Assembly: GCA_963971285.1 (NCBI GenBank)
Contig: OZ020260.1
Span: 9,954,798-10,018,797, forward strand
DNA length: 64,000 bases
Origin: Astropecten irregularis
Lineage: Eukaryota > Echinodermata > Asteroidea > Paxillosida > Astropectinidae
Direction of reading: 5' to 3'
The first letter of the stretch is position 1; the number at the start of each line of letters is the position of its first letter. The position numbers and the translations under genes were made by a program. A model generated the notes under the pieces. That model ran no database searches. It was given only the letters and a program-made list of their open reading frames with translations, and was not told the origin of the DNA. This document shows positions 54,301 through 64,000 of the stretch, piece after piece.

Positions 54301-57300
54301 TGCTGAGACTACTAATGTTGGAGAAGCAACAACTGTAGCTGAAACAACTACTGTGGCTGAGACAACTACACCTGGAGAAACAACCACTGTAGCTGAGACC
54401 ACTACAGCTGGACAAACAACTACTGTTGCTGACACTACTACTGTTGGAGAAACAACAACTGTTGCTGAAACAACCACTGTTGGAGAAACAACAACTGTTG
54501 CCGAAACAACTACTGTTGGAGAAACAACCACTGTAGCTGAGACTACTACTGTTGGAGAAACAACAACTGTAGCTGAGACAACTACAGCTGGAGAAACAAC
54601 CACTGTAGCTGAGACCACTACAGGTGGAGAAACAACTACTGTTGCTGACACTACTACTGTTGCAGAAACCACAACTATAGCTGAAACAACCACTGTGGCT
54701 GAGACAACTACAGCTGGAGCAACAACCACTGTAGCTGAGACCACTACAGCTGGAGATACAACCACTGTTGCTGACACTACTACTGTTGGAGAAACAACAA
54801 CTGTAGCTGAGACAACTACACCTGGAGAAACAACCACTGTAGCTGAGACTACTACTGTTGGAGAAACAACCACTGTAGCTGAAACAACCACTGTTGATGA
54901 AACAACTACTGTTGGAGAAACAACCACTGTTGCTGAGACTACAACTGTTGGAGAAACAACAAATGTTGCTGAAACAACTACTGTTGGAGAAACAACCACT
55001 GTTGCTGAGACTACTACTGTTGGAGAAACAACAAATGTTGCTGAAACAACTACTGTTGGAGAAACAACCACTGTAGCTGAGACTACTACTGTTGGAGAAA
55101 CAACAACTGTAGCTGAAATAACTACACCTGGAGAAACAACCACTGTAGCTGAGACCACTACAGCTGGACAAACAACTACTGTTGCTGACACTACTACTGT
55201 TGCAGAAACCACAACTATAGCTGAAACAACCACTGTGGCTGAGACAACTACAGCTGGAGCAACAACCACTGTAGCTGAGACCACTACAGCTGGAGATACA
55301 ACCACTGTTGCTGACACTACTACTGTTGGAGAAACAACAACTGTAGCTGAAACAACTACTGTTGGAGAAACAACCACTGTAGCTGAGACTACTACTGTTG
55401 GAGAAACAACAACTGTAGCTGAGACAACTACAGCTGGAGAAACAACCACTGTAGCTGAGACCACTACAGCTGGAGAAACAACTACTGTTGCTGACACTAC
55501 TACTGTTGCAGAAACCACAACTATAGCTGAAACAACCACTGTGGCTGAGACAACTACAGCTGGAGCAACAACCACTGTAGCTGAGACCACTACAGCTGGA
55601 GATACAACCACTGTTGCTGACACTACTACTGTTGGAGAAACAACAACTGTAGCTGAAACAACTACTGTTGGAGAAACAACCACTGTAGCTGAGACTACTA
55701 CTGTTGGAGACACAACAACTGTAGCTGAGACCACTACAGCTGGAGAAACAACCACTGTAGCTGAGACCATTACAGCTGGAGAAACAACCACTGATGCTGA
55801 CACTAGTACTGCTGCAGAAACAACAACTGTAGCTGAAACAACCACTGTGGCTGAGACAACCACAGCTGGAGCAACAACCACTGTAGCTGAGACCACTTCA
55901 GCTGGAGAAACAACCACTGTAGCTGAGACCACTACAGCTGGAGAAACAACCACTGTTGTTGACACTACTACTGTTGGAGAAACAACCACTGTTGCTGACA
56001 CTACTACTGTTGGAGAAACAACCACTGTTGCTGAGACTACTACTCTTGGAGAAACAACCACTGTTGCTGAGACTACTAATGTTGGAGAAACAACAACTGT
56101 AGCTGAAACAACTACTGTGGCTGAGACAACTACACCTGGAGAAACAACCACTGTAGCTGAGACCACTACAGCTGGACAAACAACTACTGTTGCTGACACT
56201 ACTACTGTTGGAGAAACAACAACTGTTGCTGAAACAACCACTGTTGGAGAAACAACAACTGTTGCCGAAACAACTACTGTTGGAGAAACAACCACTGTAG
56301 CTGAGACTACTACTGTTGGAGAAACAACAACTGTAGCTGAGACAACTACAGCTGGAGAAACAACCACTGTAGCTGAGACCACTACAGCTGGAGAAACAAC
56401 TACTGTTGCTGACACTACTACTGTTGCAGAAACCACAACTATAGCTGAAACAACCACTGTGGCTGAGACAACTACAGCTGGAGCAACAACCACTGTAGCT
56501 GAGACCACTACAGCTGGAGATACAACCACTGTTGCTGACACTACTACTGTTGGAGAAACAACAACTGTAGCTGAGACAACTACACCTGGAGAAACAACCA
56601 CTGTAGCTGAGACTACTACTGTTGGAGAAACAACCACTGTAGCTGAAACAACCACTGTTGATGAAACAACTACTGTTGGAGAAACAACCACTGTTGCTGA
56701 GACTACAACTGTTGGAGAAACAACAAATGTTGCTGAAACAACTACTGTTGGAGAAACAACCACTGTTGCTGAGACTACTACTGTTGGAGAAACAACAAAT
56801 GTTGCTGAAACAACTACTGTTGGAGAAACAACCACTGTAGCTGAGACTACTACTGTTGGAGAAACAACAACTGTAGCTGAAATAACTACACCTGGAGAAA
56901 CAACCACTGTAGCTGAGACCACTACAGCTGGACAAACAACTACTGTTGCTGACACTACTACTGTTGCAGAAACCACAACTATAGCTGAAACAACCACTGT
57001 GGCTGAGACAACTACAGCTGGAGCAACAACCACTGTAGCTGAGACCACTACAGCTGGAGATACAACCACTGTTGCTGACACTACTACTGTTGGAGAAACA
57101 ACAACTGTAGCTGAAACAACTACTGTTGGAGAAACAACCACTGTAGCTGAGACTACTACTGTTGGAGACACAACAACTGTAGCTGAGACCACTACAGCTG
57201 GAGAAACAACCACTGTAGCTGAGACCATTACAGCTGGAGAAACAACCACTGATGCTGACACTAGTACTGCTGCAGAAACAACAACTGTAGCTGAAACAAC

Positions 57301-60300
57301 CACTGTGGCTGAGACAACTACAGCTGGAGCAACAACCACTGTAGCTGAGACCACTACAGCTGGAGATACAACCACTGTTGCTGACACTACTACTGTTGGA
57401 GAAACAACAACTGTAGCTGAAACAACCACTGTGGCTGAGACAACTACACCTGGAGAAACAACCACTGTAGCTGAGACCACTTCAGCTGGAAAAACAACCA
57501 CTGTAGCTGAGACCACTTCAGCTGGAAAAACAACCACTGTTGTTGACACTACTACTGTTGGAGAAACAACAACTGTTGCTGGAACAACTACTGTTGGAGA
57601 AACAACCACTGTTGCTGAGACTACTACTGTTGGAGAAACAACCACTGTTGCTGAGACTACTACTCTTGGAGAAACAACCACTGTTGCTGAGACTACTACT
57701 GTTGGAGAGACAACAACTGTAGCTGAAACAACTACTGTTGGAGAAACAACCACTGTAGCTGAGACTACTAATGTTGGAGAAACAACAACTGTAGCTGAAA
57801 CAACTACTGTGGCTGAGACAACTACACCTGGAGAAACAACCACTGTAGCTGAGACCACTACAGCTGGACAAACAACTACTGTTGCTGACACTACTACTGT
57901 TGGAGAAACATCAACTGTTGCTGAAACAACCACTGTTGGTGAAACAACAACTGTTGCCGAAACAACTACTGTTGGAGAAACAACCACTGTAGCTGAGACT
58001 ACTACTGTTGGAGAAACAACAACTGTAGCTGAGACAACTACAGCTGGAGAAACAACCACTGTAGCTGAGACCACTACAGCTGGAGAAACAACTACTGTTG
58101 CTGACACTACTACTGTTGCAGAAACCACAACTATAGCTGAAACAACCACTGTGGCTGAGACAACTACAGCTGGAGCAACAACCACTGTAGCTGAGACCAC
58201 TACAGCTGGAGATACAACCACTGTTGCTGACACTACTACTGTTGGAGAAACAACAACTGTAGCTGAAACAACTACTGTTGGAGAAACAACCACTGTAGCT
58301 GAGACTACTACTGTTGGAGACACAACAACTGTAGCTGAGACCATTACAGCTGGAGAAACAACCACTGATGCTGACACTAGTACTGCTGCAGAAACAACAA
58401 CTGTAGCTGAAACAACCACTGTGGCTGAGACAACTACAGCTGGAGCAACAACCACTGTAGCTGAGACCACTACAGCTGGAGATACAACCACTGTTGCTGA
58501 CACTACTACTGTTGGAGAAACAACAACTGTAGCTGAAACAACCACTGTGGCTGAGACAACTACACCTGGAGAAACAACCACTGTAGCTGAGACCACTTCA
58601 GCTGGAGAAACAACCACTGTAGCTGAGACCACTACAGCTGGAGAAACAACCACTGTTGTTGACACTACTACTGTTGGAGAAACAACCACTGTTGCTGACA
58701 CTACTACTGTTGGAGAAACAACCACTGTTGCTGAGACTATTACTCTTGGAGAAACAACCACTGTTGCTGAGACTACTAATGTTGGAGAAACAACAACTGT
58801 AGCTGAAACAACTACTGTGGCTGAGACAACTACACCTGGAGAAACAACCACTGTAGCTGAGACCACTACAGCTGGACAAACAACTACTGTTGCTGACACT
58901 ACTACTGTTGGAGAAACAACAACTGTTGCTGAAACAACCACTGTTGGAGAAACAACAACTGTTGCCGAAACAACTACTGTTGGAGAAACAACCACTGTAG
59001 CTGAGACTACTACTGTTGGAGAAACAACAACTGTAGCTGAGACAACTACAGCTGGAGAAACAACCACTGTAGCTGAGACCACTACAGGTGGAGAAACAAC
59101 TACTGTTGCTGACACTACTACTGTTGCAGAAACCACAACTATAGCTGAAACAACCACTGTGGCTGAGACAACTACAGCTGGAGCAACAACCACTGTAGCT
59201 GAGACCACTACAGCTGGAGATACAACCACTGTTGCTGACACTACTACTGTTGGAGAAACAACAACTGTAGCTGAGACAACTACACCTGGAGAAACAACCA
59301 CTGTAGCTGAGACTACTACTGTTGGAGAAACAACCACTGTAGCTGAAACAACCACTGTTGATGAAACAACTACTGTTGGAGAAACAACCACTGTTGCTGA
59401 GACTACAACTGTTGGAGAAACAACAAATGTTGCTGAAACAACTACTGTTGGAGAAACAACCACTGTTGCTGAGACTACTACTGTTGGAGAAACAACAAAT
59501 GTTGCTGAAACAACTACTGTTGGAGAAACAACCACTGTAGCTGAGACTACTACTGTTGGAGAAACAACAACTGTAGCTGAAATAACTACACCTGGAGAAA
59601 CAACCACTGTAGCTGAGACCACTACAGCTGGACAAACAACTACTGTTGCTGACACTACTACTGTTGCAGAAACCACAACTATAGCTGAAACAACCACTGT
59701 GGCTGAGACAACTACAGCTGGAGCAACAACCACTGTAGCTGAGACCACTACAGCTGGAGATACAACCACTGTTGCTGACACTACTACTGTTGGAGAAACA
59801 ACAACTGTAGCTGAAACAACTACTGTTGGAGAAACAACCACTGTAGCTGAGACTACTACTGTTGGAGACACAACAACTGTAGCTGAGACCACTACAGCTG
59901 GAGAAACAACCACTGTAGCTGAGACCATTACAGCTGGAGAAACAACCACTGATGCTGACACTAGTACTGCTGCAGAAACAACAACTGTAGCTGAAACAAC
60001 CACTGTGGCTGAGACAACTACAGCTGGAGCAACAACCACTGTAGCTGAGACCACTACAGCTGGAGATACAACCACTGTTGCTGACACTACTACTGTTGGA
60101 GAAACAACAACTGTAGCTGAAACAACCACTGTGGCTGAGACAACTACACCTGGAGAAACAACCACTGTAGCTGAGACCACTTCAGCTGGAGAAACAACCA
60201 CTGTAGCTGAGACCACTACAGCTGGAGAAACAACCACTGTTGTTGACACTACTACTGTTGGAGAAACAACAACTGTTGCTGGAACAACTACTGTTGGAGA

Positions 60301-63300
60301 AACAACCACTGTTGCTGAGACTACTACTGTTGGAGAAACAACCACTGTTGCTGAGACTACTACTCTTGGAGAAACAACCACTGTTGCTGAGACTACTACT
60401 GTTGGAGAGACAACAACTGTAGCTGAAACAACTACTGTTGGAGAAACAACCACTGTAGCTGAGACTACTAATGTTGGAGAAACAACAACTGTAGCTGAAA
60501 CAACTACTGTGGCTGAGACAACTACACCTGGAGAAACAACCACTGTAGCTGAGACCACTACAGCTGGACAAACAACTACTGTTGCTGACACTACTACTGT
60601 TGGAGAAACAACAAATGTTGCTGAAACAACTACTGTTGGAGAAACAACCACTGTTGCTGAGACTACTACTGTTGGAGAAACAACAAATGTTGCTGAAACA
60701 ACTACTGTTGGAGAAACAACCACTGTAGCTGAGACTACTACTGTTGGAGAAACAACAACTGTTGCTGACACTACTACTGTTGGAGAGACAACAACTGTAG
60801 CTGAAACAACTACTGTTGGAGAAACAACCACTGTAGCTGAGACTACTAATGTTGGAGAAACAACAACTGTAGCTGAAACAACTACTGTGGCTGAGACAAC
60901 TACACCTGGAGAAACAACCACTGTAGCTGAGACCACTACAGCTGGACAAACAACTACTGTTGCTGACACTACTACTGTTGGAGAAACATCAACTGTTGCT
61001 GAAACAACCACTGTTGGAGAAACAACAACTGTTGCCGAAACAACTACTGTTGGAGAAACAACCACTGTAGCTGAGACTACTACTGTTGGAGAAACAACAA
61101 CTGTAGCTGAGACAACTACAGCTGGAGAAACAACCACTGTAGCTGAGACCACTACAGCTGGAGAAACAACTACTGTTGCTGACACTACTACTGTTGCAGA
61201 AACCACAACTATAGCTGAAACAACCACTGTGGCTGAGACAACTACAGCTGGAGCAACAACCACTGTAGCTGAGACCACTACAGCTGGAGATACAACCACT
61301 GTAGCTGAAACAACTACTATTGGAGAAACAACCACTGTAGCTGAGACTACTACTGTTGGAGACACAACAACTGTAACTGAGACCACTACAGCTGGAGAAA
61401 CAACCACTGTAGCTGAGACCATTACAGCTGGAGAAACAACCACTGATGCTGACACTAGTACTGCTGCAGAAACAACAACTGTAGCTGAAACAACCACTGT
61501 GGCTGAGACAACTACAGCTGGAGCAACAACCACTGTAGCTGAGACCACTACAGCTGGAGATACAACCACTGTTGCTGACACTACTACTGTTGGAGAAACA
61601 ACAACTGTAGCTGAAACAACCTCTGTGGCTGAGACAACTACACCTGGAGAAACAACCACTGTAGCTGAGACCACTTCAGCTGGAGAAACAACCACTGTAG
61701 CTGAGACCACTACAGCTGGAGAAACAACCACTGTTTTTGACACTACTACTGTTGGAGAAACAACAACTGTTGCTGAAACATCTACTGTTGGAGAAACAAC
61801 CACTGTTGGAGAAACAACAACTGTATCTGAGACTACTACTGTTGGAGAAACAACAACTGTAGCTGAGACTACTACTGTTGGAGAAACAACCACTGTTGTT
61901 GAGACTTCTACTGTTGGAGAAACAACAACTACACCTGGAGAAACAACCACTGTAGCTGAGACCACTACAACTGGACAAACAACTACTGTTGCTGACACTA
62001 CTACTGTTGGAGAAACAACAACTGTTGCAGAAACAACCACTGTTGGAGAAACAACCACTGTTGCTGAGACTACTACTGTTGGAGAAACAACAAATGTTGC
62101 TGAAACAACTACTGTTGGAGAAACAACCACTGTAGCTGAGACTACTACTGTTGGAGAAACAACAAATGTTGCTGAAACAACTACTGTTGGAGAAACAACC
62201 ACTGTAGCTGAGACTACTACTGTTGGAGAAACAACAACTGTAGCTGAGACAACTACACCTGGAGAAACAACCACTGTAGCTGAGACTACTACTGTTGGAG
62301 AAACAACAACTGTAGCTGAAATAACTACACCTGGAGAAACAACCACTGTAGCTGAGACCACTACAGCTGGACAAACAACTACTGTTGCTGACACTACTAC
62401 TGTTGGAGAAACAACCACTGTAGCTGAGACTACTACTGTTGGAGAAACAACAACTCTAGCTGAGACAAGTACACCTGGAGAAACAACAACTGTAGCTGAG
62501 ACAACTACACCTGGAGAAACAACCACTGTAGCTGAAACAACCACTGTTGATGAAACAACTACTGTTGGAGAAACAACCACTGATGCTGAGACTACTACTG
62601 TTGGAGAAACAACAAATGTTGCTGAAACAACTACTGTTGGAGAAACAACCACTGTAGCTGAGACTACTACTGTTGGAGAAACAACAACTGTAGCTGAAAT
62701 AACTACACCTGGAGAAACAACCACTGTAGCTGAGACCACTACAGCTGGACAAACAACTACTGTTGCTGACACTACTACTGTTGGAGAAACAACAACTGTT
62801 GCTGAAACAACCACTGTTGGAGAAACAACAACTGTTGCTGAAACAACCACTGTTGGAGAAACAACAACTGTTGCCGAAACAACTACTGTTGGAGAAACAA
62901 CCACTGTAGCTGAGACTACTACTGTTGGAGAAACAACAACTGTAGCTGAGACAACTACAGCTGGAGAAACAACCACTGTAGCTGAGACCACTACAGCTGG
63001 AGAAACAACTACTGTTGCTGACACTACTACTGTTGCAGAAACCACAACTATAGCTGAAATAACCACTGTGGCTGAGACAACTACAACTGGAGCAACAACC
63101 ACTGTAGCTGAGACCACTACAGCTGGAGATACAACCACTGTTGCTGACACTACTACTGTTGGAGAAACAACAACTGTAGCTGAAACAACTACTGTTGGAG
63201 AAACAACCACTGTAGCTGAGACTACTACTGTTGGAGACACAACAACTGTAGCTGAGACCACTACAGCTGGAGTAACAACCACTGTAGCTGAGACCATTAC

Positions 63301-64000
63301 AGCTGGAGAAACAATTACTGATGCTGACACTAGTACTGCTGCAGAAACAACAACTGTAGCTGAAACAACCACTGTGGCTGAGACAACTACAGCTGGAGCA
63401 ACAACCACTGTAGCTGAGACCACTACAGCTGGAGATACAACCACTGTTGCTGACACTACTACTGTTGGAGAAACAACAACTGTAGCTGAAACAACCACTT
63501 TGGCTGAGACAACTACAGCTGGAGACACAACCACTGTGGCTGAGACAACTACAGCTGGAGACACAACCACTGTTGCTGAGACTACTACTATTGGAGAAAC
63601 AACAACTGTAGCTGAAACAACTACTGTTGGAGAAACAACCACTGTAGCTGAGACTACTACAGTTGGAGAAACAACAACTGTAGCTGAAACAACCACTGTG
63701 GCTGAGACAACTACACCTGGAGAAACAACCACTGTAGCTGAGACCACTACAGCTGGAGAAACAACTACTGTTGCTGACACTACTATTGTTGGAGAAACAA
63801 CAACTGTTGCTGAAACAACCACTGTTGGAGAAACAACCACTGTTGCTGAGACTACTACTGTTGGAGAAACAACAACTGTTGCTGAAACAACTACTGTTGG
63901 AGAAACAACCACTGTTGCTGAGACTACTACTGTTGGAGAAACAACAACTGTTGCTGAAACAACTACTGTAGCTGAGACCACTACAGCTAGAGAAACAACA
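48330..64000 (+). CDS. Giant Thr-rich repeat protein, second giant exon (>=15.7 kb, open to right edge)
   Basis: The acceptor TACTTACAG at 48329 is followed by CT, completing an Ala codon in phase 1. The frame then runs 5223 whole codons to the window end; I saw no stop on reading it. The first ~74 residues are a non-repetitive leader richer in Ser, Gln, Ile and Asn, beginning AKSVTTNPSTSD and containing TTGRFTSNEP. From about 48,551 the array starts: TTTVGE and TTTAGE alternating with TTTVAE, plus TTTPGE, TTTAGQ, TTTVDE and TSTAAE variants. One N-glycosylation sequon (NET, Asn codon at 48791) is visible and no Cys. The antisense strand is also open for over 15 kb, but that frame is a low-complexity shadow. 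The role is probably the same extended, acidic, O-glycosylated polymer as the first giant exon. The 3' end lies outside the window. Confidence 0.8.
48551..64000 (+). repeat. 18/36-bp coding minisatellite array, VG-E type
   Basis: The same 18-bp hexad architecture as the first array, but the first hexad is mostly TTTVGE, the acidic residue is mostly Glu, and TTTVAE is the usual partner. There are about 858 hexads. The first ~2 kb is the most varied. One irregular unit near 49,705 has an extra codon (Ser-Ala before Val) and keeps frame. The array continues past the right edge. Confidence 0.95.
52030..61000 (+). repeat. Nested higher-order repeats, periods 4500 and 2700 bp
   Basis: Sequence from about 52,030 to 54,120 matches 56,530-58,620 at exactly 4500 bp (125 x 36) with few differences. 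Beyond a 36-bp indel near 54,120 the offset becomes 4464. Sequence from about 55,880 to 57,900 also matches 58,580-60,600 at 2700 bp (75 x 36), for example 57,541 against 60,241. The overlap of the two periods shows at least two rounds of duplication. Confidence 0.85.

Noticed and set aside
48547-63981. Antisense open frame of 5,144 codons, and similar minus-strand frames of hundreds of codons between 23.9 and 44.2 kb
   Set aside because: They are exact shadows of the sense array: monotonous Val/Ser or Cys/Ser strings caused by stop-free repeat units. They lack splice context, and their ends merely mark rare repeat variants such as ACTTAT.
1-64000. Non-coding satellite DNA
   Set aside because: Insertions keep the frame, no stop was seen in the sense frame, and the arrays are bordered by phase-matched splice sites and non-repetitive coding segments. 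A recently expanded array whose product is not under selection cannot be fully excluded.
1-64000. Bacterial or viral repeat adhesin
   Set aside because: Three GT-AG introns of matching phase, SINE-like elements and AT-rich introns indicate a eukaryotic, probably animal, genome.

Overview
The window lies almost wholly inside one enormous, intron-containing, forward-strand gene of a eukaryote, most likely an invertebrate animal. The evidence for a eukaryote is a set of GT-AG introns in matching phase, AT-rich introns with tRNA-derived SINE-like elements, and polyadenylation hexamers. The species cannot be told from the sequence. Neither the first nor the last exon of the gene is inside the window, so start codon, signal peptide and C-terminus are unseen.

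Layout: 1-44397 is the 3' part of a giant exon, open from the left edge for at least 44.4 kb (14,798 whole codons). Nearly all of it is a tandem array of an 18-bp unit encoding TTTxx(D/E), mostly paired as a 36-bp dimer such as TTTAGD-TTTVAE. 44398-44906 is intron 1, with an inverted pair of tRNA-like repeats and a possible alternative 3' end. 44907-45095 and 45531-45707 are two short Thr/Ser-rich exons that are paralogues of each other, separated by intron 2. 45708-48329 is intron 3, with a third, A-tailed copy of the SINE-like element. 48330-64000 is a second giant exon: a non-repetitive leader of about 74 codons, then a related array (TTTVGE-TTTVAE type) that stays open to the right edge.

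All three introns are phase 1, so the exons join into one reading frame of at least 20,144 residues, about half of them threonine, with one acidic residue about every six positions and almost no Cys, Pro, aromatic or Lys residues. The polypeptide alone would be roughly 1.9 MDa. This composition suggests a secreted or surface mucin-like, heavily O-glycosylated polyanionic polymer. That role is inferred from composition only; I do not recognise a named family.

Above the 36-bp dimer lies a second level of order: multi-kilobase higher-order tandem duplications (periods 2196, 2787/2823, 720, 3831, 2556/2592/2772, 1116, 3888/3924, 4500 and 2700 bp). Copies are nearly identical and several differ by exactly one 36-bp unit, as expected from repeated unequal exchange. 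Arrays are most diverged at their intron-proximal edges and most homogeneous inside. No RNA gene, CRISPR array or independent second gene could be supported.
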